Origin: Halobacteriales archaeon QS_9_70_65
GTDB taxonomy: Archaea > Halobacteriota > Halobacteria > Halobacteriales > Haloarculaceae
Length of the DNA stretch: 13,429 nucleotides
Direction: 5' to 3'
Assembly: GCA_003023535.1 (NCBI GenBank)
Contig: PXSC01000095.1
Span: forward strand, 1-13,429
Of the stretch, positions 1 to 6,350 are shown piece after piece. The notes under the pieces are model-generated. The model did not search any database. It was not told the origin of the DNA and worked only from the letters and a program-made list of their open reading frames with translations. The position numbers and the translations under genes were made by a program. The stretch's first letter is position 1, and each line of letters starts with the position of its first letter.

Positions 1-724
1 CGGCGGCGCCGAACGACACCATCCGGCCGAACGACCGGAGCGCGTCGAGGCTCCGGTCGGTCGTCTCGCCGCCGATCCCGTCCAGCACGAGGTCGACGCC
101 CTCGCCGTCGGTGAACTCCTCGACGCGGTCGACGAAGTCCGTCTCGGTGTAGCGGATCCCGTGGTCCATCCCCAGGTCGCTCGCCGTCGCGAGCTTCTCG
201 TCGGTCGAGGCGGTGCCGATCACCTCGGCGCCGGCCTCGTCGGCCAGTTGGACCGCCGCCGAGCCGACGCCGCCCGCCGCCGCGTGGACGAGCACCGTCT
301 CGCCGGCCTCGACGTCGCCCCACTCGAAGAGGCAGTTGTGGGCGGTGAGCCACTGGACGGGGAAGCCGGCGGCCGCTTCGAAGCCCATCTCGCCCGGGAT
401 CTCGAGCAGGCCGCGAGCGTCCGCGACGGCGTACCCGGCGTAGCCGCCGCCGTCGACCAGCGAGACGACCGCCTCGCCGGTCTCTCGGTCGACGCCCTCG
501 CCGACGGCGTCGATGACGCCCGCCACCTCCATCCCCGGGCGGTACGGCGGCTCCGGGCCGCCGTGGTAGTGGCCGCGACGCTGCATGATGTCGGCGAAGT
601 TGATCCCCGCGGCCCGCACTTCGATGCGGACCTCGCCCGCTTCCGGTTCCGGCGGCTCGACCTCGCGGACGGTCATCGTCCCGGCGTCGCCGAACTCCGT
701 GACCTCGACCGCTCTCGTCGTCAT
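1..724 (-). CDS. Quinone oxidoreductase, zinc-independent MDR family (C-terminus cut off by window)
   Basis: Reading the minus strand from the ATG at 724 gives 241 codons without a stop to the window edge, starting MTTRAVEVTEFGDAG. An N-terminal GroES-like domain (about residues 1-125, with RAAGINFADIMQRRG at 38-51) is followed by a Rossmann nucleotide-binding domain whose AAAGGVGSAAVQL motif lies at 148-160. The cysteine cluster of zinc-dependent alcohol dehydrogenases is absent, as expected for the NADPH:quinone reductase (QOR) branch. The family makes a one- or two-electron transfer from NADPH to quinones or related enones in the cytoplasm; the actual substrate is not visible. About 80-90 residues should be missing beyond position 1. 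A TATA-like box at about 747-757 lies 24-33 bp upstream of the ATG, fitting a leaderless transcript independent of the NAD synthetase gene behind it. The family call is firm; the substrate is unknown. Confidence 0.9.
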   Translation of the reverse strand, partial: MTTRAVEVTEFGDAGTMTVREVEPPEPEAGEVRIEVRAAGINFADIMQRRGHYHGGPEPPYRPGMEVAGVIDAVGEGVDRETGEAVVSLVDGGGYAGYAVADARGLLEIPGEMGFEAAAGFPVQWLTAHNCLFEWGDVEAGETVLVHAAAGGVGSAAVQLADEAGAEVIGTASTDEKLATASDLGMDHGIRYTETDFVDRVEEFTDGEGVDLVLDGIGGETTDRSLDALRSFGRMVSFGAA

Positions 725-858
725 ATCTCCGCCTGCGGGCGCCGGCCTTGTAAGCTAATCCACAGCTAAAGCCATGGGTTTCCGCGCTGCTACCGCTATG
801 AGTGTGTGCAGGCCCGGCCCGACGAGCGGACGACGGCCACGGCGCGGGCGACGGCCGC

Positions 859-1620
859 TCAGACTCGATTCTCGAGTTCGAAGAAGAACGCGGCGCCCGA
901 TTCCTCGGCGTTCGGCGACGGCGCCGGCTCGCGCTTGTGGCGGTTCTCGACGATCCGGTGGGCGTAGCGGGCGACGACGGCCTCGTCGGTCTGTCCGGCC
1001 CACAGCCCGGCGGTCGGCGTCCGCTCGACCACCGCCGTCGGCACGTCCACGTGCCGCGCCAGCGCCCGCACCTCGGTCTTGTAGAGCCCCGCGATCGGTC
1101 GCAGGTCCGCGGCGGCGCCGTGTTTGGTGTGGTACCCGAAGAGCAGCTCCGTCCGGTTGAGGGTGCCGCAGACGAGCCGGCCGGTCGCGTTGGCGGCGTA
1201 GTAAGCGACGACCATCCGGAGGCGGGCGACGGCGTTGCCGACCGCGAGCCGGTCCGTCTCGGTCGATATCTCCGGGGCGACCGTGTCCTCGAAGACGCCG
1301 ACCAGCGGCTGGAGTTGGACCGTCGTCGGGTCGACGCCGAGCCCCTCCAGCGTCGATTCCGCGTCGATGGCTTCCTCGGCGTCGGCCAGCGTGCACGGCA
1401 GCACGAGCGCGGTGACGGCGTCGGCGCCGAGCGCCTCGACGCAGAGCGCCGCCGTCAGCACCGAGTCGACGCCGCCGCTGACCAGCACCACCACGCCGTC
1501 GGCGCCCGCTGCCGCGACCGTCTCCCGGATGAACGCCGGTAGCTCCTCTCGGAGCGTCTCCAGTTCGGCCGCATCGGTGCGGAACGTCAGCTCCGGGAGG
1601 TCGTCGACCGCGCCGATCAT
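859..1620 (-). CDS. nadE: NH3-dependent NAD+ synthetase (divergent NadE)
   Basis: This 253-residue protein should adenylate nicotinate adenine dinucleotide and amidate it with ammonia to give NAD+. The ATP pyrophosphatase P-loop SGGVDS is at about 48-53. GNAVARLRMVVAYY, the GT-N-x-(S/T)-E block (here GTLNRTELLFGYHTKHG), LYKTEVRALA, LWAGQTDE and the C-terminal HKR-x-P tail occur in family order. No glutaminase domain is fused, so free ammonia is the expected donor. It departs from the usual consensus: GTLNRTE replaces GTGN-(R/K)-(S/T)-E, and HGAAADLRPI replaces the usual YGD-G-x-D-x-x-P(I/V) stretch. It may therefore be a second, diverged copy. The ATG at 1620 is the only good start. No TATA box sits 25-30 bp upstream, but AT-rich DNA at about 1733-1745 could drive a transcript with a leader of roughly 90 nt. 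Confidence 0.87.
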   Translation of the reverse strand: MIGAVDDLPELTFRTDAAELETLREELPAFIRETVAAAGADGVVVLVSGGVDSVLTAALCVEALGADAVTALVLPCTLADAEEAIDAESTLEGLGVDPTTVQLQPLVGVFEDTVAPEISTETDRLAVGNAVARLRMVVAYYAANATGRLVCGTLNRTELLFGYHTKHGAAADLRPIAGLYKTEVRALARHVDVPTAVVERTPTAGLWAGQTDEAVVARYAHRIVENRHKREPAPSPNAEESGAAFFFELENRV

Positions 1621-1732
1621 CCGCCCGGGGCGTCGCGGCCGGCGCGCCCCGCCGGTGCGGGGGGTCCGACCCGGTTCTGCCCGGGCGTCAGTACGGATAG
1701 TTCTCGTTTCACGGCGGAAAGACGGTCGATGA

Positions 1733-1745
1733 TACGATTAAATCT
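1733..1745 (-). promoter_or_regulatory. Possible promoter of the NAD synthetase gene
   Basis: On the minus strand the sequence reads GATTTAATCG, a TATA-like stretch of the kind used by haloarchaeal TBP. Transcription would begin near 1705-1715, leaving an untranslated leader of about 90 nt before the ATG at 1620. This is unlike the leaderless pattern of most neighbours. A second weaker candidate is the CGTTTCAC reading near 1705-1712. Confidence 0.35.
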
Positions 1746-1790
1746 TTTCTACCTATACGTACGTACACTCAATACTGTAATAGGTGGGAG

Positions 1791-1796
1791 AAAAAA
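1791..1796 (-). terminator. Possible oligo-T terminator of a vanished minus-strand gene
   Basis: A run of six A on the plus strand is TTTTTT on the minus strand, downstream of the membrane-protein remnant that ends at 1872. Archaeal RNA polymerase terminates at oligo-T tracts, so this may be the surviving terminator of that gene. The tract is short and the call is tentative. Confidence 0.3.
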
Positions 1797-1871
1797 GACC
1801 TCGGCGGTGGCCCGCCGTACGCGGTGGGTTCCGACGTGACGCGACGACACGAGCGACGACCGCCGTCTTCA

Positions 1872-2099
1872 TCACCCCGGGCCAGAACCGACACGGCGGA
1901 ACGACCCGGCGACGCCGTCCGGCCGGAACCGCGGGTAGGCGGCACAGACGGTCCGATAGCTTCCCCCGACGGTCACGCCCCACGCGAGGTGCGCCACGAG
2001 GCCCGCGGCCGGCAGGTTCGGCAGCGGAACGGCGACGCCGAGTAGCCGGGCCCGGGCGGGCATCAGGAGGCCGGCGGCCGCCAGCCACACCAGGGTCTA
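1872..2099 (-). pseudogene. C-terminal remnant of a DUF6789-like haloarchaeal membrane protein
   Basis: The minus strand reads about 74 codons from directly after a TAG (2097-2099) to a TGA at 1872-1874. It starts TLVWLAAAGLLMPARARLLG and continues through PLPNLPAAGLVAHLAWGVTV and GGSYRTV. Two hydrophobic segments with the LP-N-LP and HL-x-WG-x-x-x-GG-x-Y pattern match, from memory, the last two membrane helices of small haloarchaeal membrane proteins now called DUF6789. No start codon or N-terminal helices lie upstream in any frame, because that DNA is now the promoter of the FAD oxidoreductase gene. It therefore looks like a truncated fossil rather than a working gene. The alternative is a chance hydrophobic reading frame; the membrane-like composition and the recalled pattern argue against that. 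Confidence 0.5.
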
Positions 2100-2140
2100 A
2101 CCAGCAGCGGTCCACGGGAACGAGCCGCGGCGCGCGTGGT

Positions 2141-2146
2141 TTTATG
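2141..2146 (+). promoter_or_regulatory. TATA box of the FAD oxidoreductase gene
   Basis: TTTATG, preceded by GTGGT, lies 25-30 bp upstream of the ATG at 2171 in otherwise GC-rich DNA. The spacing places transcription start at or within a few bases of the ATG, so the mRNA is probably leaderless. This decides the start codon: the reading frame is open back to 1784, but everything before 2171 is promoter and the opposite-strand remnant. Confidence 0.65.
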
Positions 2147-2170
2147 CGCTCTCGGCCGCGGGCATCCGGT

Positions 2171-3595
2171 ATGGGCCACGACTGCTCGTTTCTGTCGGAG
2201 CTGGAACTCGACGGCGAGGTATCCTTCGAGACGGCCGCCCGGGAGAGCCACGCGGCCGACTGGGTGGCGGCGGAGGCGGGGCTCGGCGTCACCCCGGACG
2301 CCGTCGTCTGGCCGGCGTCGACGGCCGACGTCTCGGCGGTGCTGGCGGCGGCCGACGACCGCGGCGTCCCCGTCACGCCGTACGCCGCCGGCACGTCGAT
2401 GGAGGGCAACGCCGTCCCGCTGTTCGAGGGCGTTAGCATGGACATGACGAAGATGGATGCGGTGCTGGACGTTCGGCCGGCGGACCTGCAGATGGACGTC
2501 GAGCCGGGCGTCATGGGCGATGTCGTCGAGGAGGCGGCCGCCGAGCACGGGCTGTTCTTCCCGCCGATGCCGTCGTCGTCGAACCTCTCGACGATCGGCG
2601 GCATGATCGTCAACGACGCCGCCGGCCAGCGAACCGTCAAGTACGGCGAGGTCGGCGACTGGGTACTGGAGCTGGAAGTGGTCCTGGCCGACGGGACGGT
2701 CCTCGAGACCGGCAGCAGGGCCGTCAAGACCTCCTCGGGGTACAACCTCACCGACGTGATCGTCGGCAGCGAGGGGACGCTGGGGGTGGTCACGCGGGCG
2801 ACGCTGGAGCTGGCGGGCCGCCCGGAGCAGATACGGGGCGGCCGCGCCGTCTTTGACTCGATGGACGACGCCGCGGAGGCAGTCGCCGACGTCGTCCAGT
2901 CGGGCGTCGACGTCGCCAAGCTCGAACTCGTCGACCCGCTGGCCGCCGAGATGGCGAACGACTACCTCGACACCGGCCTCCCGGACGGGGCGACGATCTT
3001 CGTCGAGTTCCACGCCAACCACGGCGTCGACGAGGAGATCGCCTTCTTCGAGACGGTACTGGGCGCCCACGACGTCGAGACGTTCGAGATCGCCGGCGAC
3101 GACCGGATGGCGGAGATCTGGCGGGCCCGCGACGAACTGGCCTTCGCGGTCCAGCAGTACGACCCCGACCTCGAACCGAGACACCCGGGCGACGTGACCG
3201 TTCCGATGAGCCGGTATCCGGACATCGTCCGGTACGCCAAGGAACTCGCCGACGAACGCGGCCTGCTGCTGCCGTGTTTCGGCCACGCCGGCGACGGCAA
3301 CGTCCACTACGCGGCGTTGATCGACCCCGACGACCCCGACGCCGAGCGCCGAGCAGAGGCCGTATACGACGGCATCGTCGAGCAAGCCATCGGGTGGGGC
3401 GGCACCGCGACCGGCGAACACGGCATCGGGATGGGCAAACGGCGGTTCCTGGAGCTGGAGCACGGCGCCGACGGCGTCGAGGCGATGCGGGCACTGAAGC
3501 TGGCGCTGGACCCCAATGACACCCTCAATCCGGGCAAGGTATTTCCCGAGACGGAAGCCGAAGGCGGCCGAGTCGAGGCCCCCGACATCGGGTGA
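2171..3595 (+). CDS. FAD-linked 2-hydroxyacid dehydrogenase (GlcD / D-lactate dehydrogenase type)
   Basis: A 474-residue flavoprotein of the vanillyl-alcohol-oxidase fold, expected to oxidise a D-2-hydroxyacid (lactate or glycolate class) to the 2-oxoacid and pass electrons to an acceptor other than oxygen. The FAD_binding_4 domain covers about residues 40-215: VTPYAAGTSMEGNAVP at 68-83, PPMPSSSNLSTIGG at 131-144, VKTSSGYNLTDVIVGSEGTLG at 185-205 (21 residues; key elements SGYN, DVIVGSEGTLG). The C-terminal FAD-oxidase domain carries the metal- and substrate-binding motif GHAGDGNVHY (371-380), GEHGIGMGK (415-423) and the closing LNPGKVFP (452-459). Length is normal for the single-subunit form and no iron-sulfur domain is attached. 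The gene appears monocistronic. Residues fixing the substrate cannot be judged by eye, so lactate versus glycolate or a longer hydroxyacid remains open. Confidence 0.92.
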   Translation: MGHDCSFLSELELDGEVSFETAARESHAADWVAAEAGLGVTPDAVVWPASTADVSAVLAAADDRGVPVTPYAAGTSMEGNAVPLFEGVSMDMTKMDAVLDVRPADLQMDVEPGVMGDVVEEAAAEHGLFFPPMPSSSNLSTIGGMIVNDAAGQRTVKYGEVGDWVLELEVVLADGTVLETGSRAVKTSSGYNLTDVIVGSEGTLGVVTRATLELAGRPEQIRGGRAVFDSMDDAAEAVADVVQSGVDVAKLELVDPLAAEMANDYLDTGLPDGATIFVEFHANHGVDEEIAFFETVLGAHDVETFEIAGDDRMAEIWRARDELAFAVQQYDPDLEPRHPGDVTVPMSRYPDIVRYAKELADERGLLLPCFGHAGDGNVHYAALIDPDDPDAERRAEAVYDGIVEQAIGWGGTATGEHGIGMGKRRFLELEHGADGVEAMRALKLALDPNDTLNPGKVFPETEAEGGRVEAPDIG

Positions 3596-3744
3596 CGGCC
3601 GCGGTCCGTCGGGGTTCAGGGAAGCCGGCTCCGGCCGGTCATCCCGGACCCGACGGTGCATTCCGTCGGGCGGAGGCGGTTCGATTGCGAACATCGATTG
3701 GCCAAAGGGTATATGAATTAGCCGAATGACGCGACGAGTGGATC
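3596..3744. promoter_or_regulatory. Intergenic region with promoter of the first lipoprotein gene
   Basis: No gene is visible. TATATG at 3710-3715 lies 30-35 bp before the ATG at 3745, placing transcription start around 3736-3742 with a very short leader. No oligo-T terminator is seen behind the FAD oxidoreductase gene. Confidence 0.5.
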
Positions 3745-3972
3745 ATGTCGATATCGGAAACCCGCCGTGGCGTGGTAAAGTCCATCGGCGCCGCGACGAT
3801 TGCAGTCGGTCTTGCTGGCTGCAACCGCGACGGCGATGATGAGGAGGATGATGACGATGACGATGATGGCGGCGATGTCAACGTCGACGGGGAGGAACGA
3901 CCCGACGGACTCGACAACGACGGCGAGGCCGCCTTCGGCCCGGAGGACCGTCGACAGGCCGCCGCCGAGTGA
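3745..3972 (+). CDS. Short Asp/Glu-rich Tat lipoprotein, possibly truncated
   Basis: A 75-residue protein. Residues 1-26 form a twin-arginine lipoprotein signal: ETRRGVVKSIGA, then a hydrophobic stretch, then the lipobox LAGC with the lipidated Cys at 26. The mature part is only 49 residues and almost entirely acidic: a run of Asp/Glu near 31-41, then a Gly/Asp/Glu-rich tail, with no folded domain. The signal closely resembles that of the CHRD lipoprotein 158 bp downstream, suggesting duplication with loss of the domain here, or simply a shared signal type. The acidic run is coded largely by GAT, unlike the GAC habit of its neighbours. It would be exported folded and anchored to the outer membrane face. 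Function is unknown; it may be a remnant. Confidence 0.6.
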   Translation: MSISETRRGVVKSIGAATIAVGLAGCNRDGDDEEDDDDDDDGGDVNVDGEERPDGLDNDGEAAFGPEDRRQAAAE

Positions 3973-4090
3973 CGTCCGGCCGCCGTCGGCCCGACTGTTG
4001 TAGGCGCTTCCGGCGACGAAGCCAGTTTCAGGCATCGAATCGAGACGGCTCGACAGGGTGTACGAGGGAGTCATGCGGACCGAATGGCAG

Positions 4091-4098
4091 GATATAAC
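4091..4098 (+). promoter_or_regulatory. TATA box of the CHRD lipoprotein gene
   Basis: GATATAAC lies 32-39 bp upstream of the ATG at 4130, which predicts transcription start near 4118-4124 and a leader under about 12 nt. The frame is open upstream to 4058, but the Tat signal begins properly only at 4130. Confidence 0.55.
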
Positions 4099-4129
4099 TG
4101 TTGCTTGGCCGTTAGCTCGACCGACTGTC

Positions 4130-4732
4130 ATGACGAGTCCGACCTCACGACGCACGATGCTGAAGTCCCTCGGTGCGGCGACCGTCGGTGTTGCTCTCGC
4201 CGGGTGTAGCGACGGCGGCGACGACGCTGCGGACGACGGCAACGGAACCGACGACGAGGAGGCCGCGGCGGCCTTCACGGCCTCGCTGTCCGACAACGAC
4301 TCCATCCCGGGCCACGAGGACTCCAACTCCGACGGGACCGCCAGGACTACCCTCGAAGAGACCGACGAGGGGCTGTCGTTCGAGGTCTCCTACGAGAACC
4401 TTGAGGGCGCGGTCAACGGCGTCCACATCCACGGCGACGGGGCGGCCGACGGCGGCTACCTCGTTCGGTTCTTCGAGCCGGAAGGCTCCGAACACGCCGA
4501 CGAGGCGGTGCTCAGCGGCGAGATGCTGGCGGCGGACGGCGATACCATCACCGGTACGGTGACGGACGACGACGTCAACCCGTCGGGCGACTACGACGGC
4601 GAGATCGAGACGGTGTCGGCGCTCGTCTCCGAGCTCGAAAACGCCGAGCTGGGGTCCAGCGGCGGCGTCGTCAACATCCACACCGAACACGACCCCGACA
4701 GCGAACTCGCCGGCCAGGTCGAACCGCAGTAG
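4130..4732 (+). CDS. Tat-exported CHRD-domain lipoprotein
   Basis: A 200-residue lipoprotein. The twin-arginine signal is SRRTMLKSLGAATVG with lipobox LAGC and the lipidated Cys at 26, followed by an acidic low-complexity spacer to about 46. Residues about 47-198 form a CHRD domain (the repeat first defined in chordin and common as a single copy in prokaryotic secreted proteins). The family pattern is visible: FEVSYENLEGAVNGVHIHGD (85-104), a central LSGEM and TGTV strand pair, and the closing GGVVNIHTEHDPDSELAGQV (178-197). The two H-x-H/IHTEH elements are typical and could bind metal. The start at 4130 is chosen because it places the RR motif at the usual distance and follows a TATA box. 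Cellular role is unknown; CHRD proteins are not enzymes of established function in archaea. Confidence 0.85.
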   Translation: MTSPTSRRTMLKSLGAATVGVALAGCSDGGDDAADDGNGTDDEEAAAAFTASLSDNDSIPGHEDSNSDGTARTTLEETDEGLSFEVSYENLEGAVNGVHIHGDGAADGGYLVRFFEPEGSEHADEAVLSGEMLAADGDTITGTVTDDDVNPSGDYDGEIETVSALVSELENAELGSSGGVVNIHTEHDPDSELAGQVEPQ

Positions 4733-4750
4733 CGGCCGCGATGATACAGA

Positions 4751-4756
4751 GTTAAC
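4751..4756 (+). promoter_or_regulatory. Possible TATA box of the surface protein gene
   Basis: GTTAAC, within the AT-richer stretch 4741-4757, lies 25-30 bp before the GTG at 4781, which fits leaderless transcription. Confidence 0.45.
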
Positions 4757-4780
4757 GGTCGCAGACTCGAACCGCCGACC

Positions 4781-5768
4781 GTGACGCCGGACGGAGGGAA
4801 CGTCGGTCGGCTGCTGTTTTCGGCCGTCCTGGTCGGGGCGCTGGTGGCGGGCACCGCGGCTGTCGTCGTCGGCTCTCACTACGACCGGTCCGACTACGAG
4901 CGCGGCGCCAGCGACTTTCGGGTCGACACCTACGGTACGAGCGCGGCCGACCAGCGCCGGCCGGGGGCGACCGACCGCAGCTACTGGACGGAGTCGATAA
5001 GCTACGGGATTCCCGCAGACGAGAAGCTCTATCTCACCCGGACCGTCACCTACCGGCCGGTGCCGTCGGACTGCGCCCCGGAGAACACCGAGGAGTTCGG
5101 CATCGACCGCGACGCCACCTACGAGGGCGAGCGCCGCATCGACGAGACGGCCACCGACAGCGTCAAGTCCTTCTCCCAGGACACCGACGCCCGGGACCGC
5201 TACGAGGCCGAACTGGGCGAGTACGGCGACCTGACGACGACGGAGTGGGCGTACGTCGAGCGGCTCCAGGTCGACTGGTACGCCCCGGACGATTTCGGCG
5301 CCCCCCTGGAGATCTACCGCGGCGACCGGTTCGTCAGCGCACAGCGGGACTGCATCGACAACCCCGACGCCGCCGGCTGGTACCGGTTCGCGACGGTCAA
5401 CGAAGGGGAGTTCGAAAACGGCACCGAGGCTCGGGCCGCCGCCCTCCGAGCGCGAGGCGTCGACGCCGACCCCGACGGCGACGTCGTCGGGCGACGCCGG
5501 CGCGAACACGGCGGCGGGCGGGGAGACGCCGGCCGCCACGACAGCAGACGCGACGACGGCCGCCACGCCGACCGACCGGCCGGCCGCCCGGACCGCGACG
5601 CCGACGGCGACGCCCGGGAGAGCAACCCCGACGCCGGAGCCCACGCCGACGGCCGGCTGGGACCGGCGCGTCGTCGAGACGCCGACGGCCGCGGAGGGCG
5701 CCGGCTTCACGTCGGCGGTCGCGGTCGTCGCCGTCGCCGCCGTGGTCGTCGCGCTGCGGCGTCGCTGA
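4781..5768 (+). pseudogene. Membrane-anchored surface protein, interrupted by a frameshift
   Basis: The frame opened by GTG at 4781 gives an N-terminal hydrophobic segment (about residues 9-31, signal or anchor) and an acidic extracellular domain of roughly 190 residues with scattered Trp/Tyr and two Cys (CAPENTE and RDCIDN), to ENGTEARAAA near 5440. Beyond that this frame becomes Arg-rich noise. One frame over, the sequence makes sense: STPTPTATSSGDAG from 5460, a Thr/Pro-rich linker, then AEGAGFTSAVAVVAVAAVVV and LRRR followed by TGA at 5766-5768. That is a typical haloarchaeal cell-surface C-terminus with a membrane helix and basic stop-transfer. One extra C in the CCC run at 5442-5444 would explain the break; removing it restores AAASEREASTPTPTAT. 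It is either a real mutation or a base-calling error. The extracellular domain is not recognised. Confidence 0.75.
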
Positions 5769-5815
5769 GGGCGAACCGCTTCGTCCTCGCTACCCCGGCC
5801 GTCGCGAACCGACGG

Positions 5816-6306
5816 GAACTGGGGGTCGCTGCCGAGGCGATACGCGACGCCGACAGCGCCGTTGCGCCGACCGGCGCCGGCGCGGCTGGAGGCCGCCGGC
5901 GAACTCCACGGGCCGGTCACGCAGGACGTGGACGGCCTCCGCCGGACGGCCGGCAGCGAGGACCCCGTCGCGGTCCACGGCGACGGCGGCCGCGTCGTCC
6001 GCACCCGCTACGGCCGCCGCCGGGACGCCGACCCGGTCCTCGACCGGGTGCGAGAGGGGGAAAAGTCCCACCGACCTACGAGCGCTGCTGCGGGCGCGGT
6101 CGCCGTCGGAGTCGGCCGACGCCTACCTGGTCGCCGGCTCGTCACTGTCGGTCGAGCCCGCGGCGTCGTTGCCGCAGACCGCCGCCGAGCGGGGCGCGAC
6201 GGTCGTCGCCACCCTCGAGCCGACGCCGCCGTCGGACCGCGCCGAGTGCGACCTCCGGGGGGACGTCATAGAGGCGCTCCCGCGGCTGGAGGCGGTACTG
6301 GCGTAG
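5816..6306 (+). pseudogene. Decayed sirtuin (Sir2-type NAD-dependent deacylase)
   Basis: Three frames must be stitched. Frame one, from 5816, gives ELGVAAEAIRDADSAVAPTG and AGA, the sirtuin N-terminal NAD-binding GAG motif. Frame two, from about 5886, gives LEAAGELHGPVTQDVDGLRR then TAGSEDPVAVHG and DADPVLDRVREGE, matching the TQN-x-DGLH and catalytic VELHG region. A short third-frame piece, VPPTYERCCG (6066-6095), matches the zinc-binding part. A final frame gives SADAYLVAGSSLSVEPAASL to EVLA-like EALPRLEAVLA and TAG at 6304-6306. The GIP-x-FR block after the GAG motif and the RPDVVLFGE block are gone, the catalytic-site Asn has become Asp (TQD), and the first zinc Cys pair is missing. The remnant is about 490 bp against about 750 for the family. 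It cannot encode an active enzyme. Confidence 0.8.
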
Positions 6307-6350
6307 CGCACGGCCGTCAGGCCCTTGTCGGCGGCCGCCCTCTCCGCGCC

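Larger units (their letters stand above)
1621..1871. other. Gene-free stretch with AT-rich palindromic island
   Basis: No supported gene lies here. An AT-rich island at about 1733-1796 stands out from the GC-rich surroundings. It contains the 10-bp palindrome TACGTACGTA (1756-1765), nested between inverted arms ACCTAT (1751-1756) and ATAGGT (1780-1785). It also has a possible minus-strand TATA box (1733-1745) that could serve the NAD synthetase gene. Some of the AT-rich DNA may be the old 3' end of the decayed membrane-protein gene next door. An operator function is possible but unproven. Confidence 0.5.

Noticed and set aside
1784..2170. Upstream extension of the FAD oxidoreductase frame
   Set aside because: The added 129 residues are Arg/Pro-rich and unlike the family N-terminus, and a TATA box at 2141-2146 places the start at 2171.
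2063..3694. 543-codon open frame on the minus strand
   Set aside because: It is antisense to the well-supported FAD oxidoreductase gene and has no recognisable motif.
3718..4326. Minus-strand frame with an apparent Ile/Val-rich membrane helix
   Set aside because: The helix is only the complement of the GAT/GAC acidic tract, and the frame crosses the promoter of the CHRD lipoprotein.
4145..6004. 619-codon open frame on the minus strand
   Set aside because: It runs opposite the CHRD lipoprotein, the surface protein and the sirtuin remnant, all of which have recognisable motifs. Its product is Val/Arg/Gly-rich with no domain, typical of antisense frames in GC-rich DNA.
5245..6306. 353-codon plus-strand frame read as one protein
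   Set aside because: It is Arg-rich noise for most of its length; only its last part (about 6090-6306) is meaningful, and that is the end of the sirtuin remnant.
859..6306. NAD synthetase and sirtuin as a functional NAD module or defence system
   Set aside because: They are 4 kb apart with unrelated genes between, the sirtuin is a dead remnant, and no effector or nuclease gene accompanies them.
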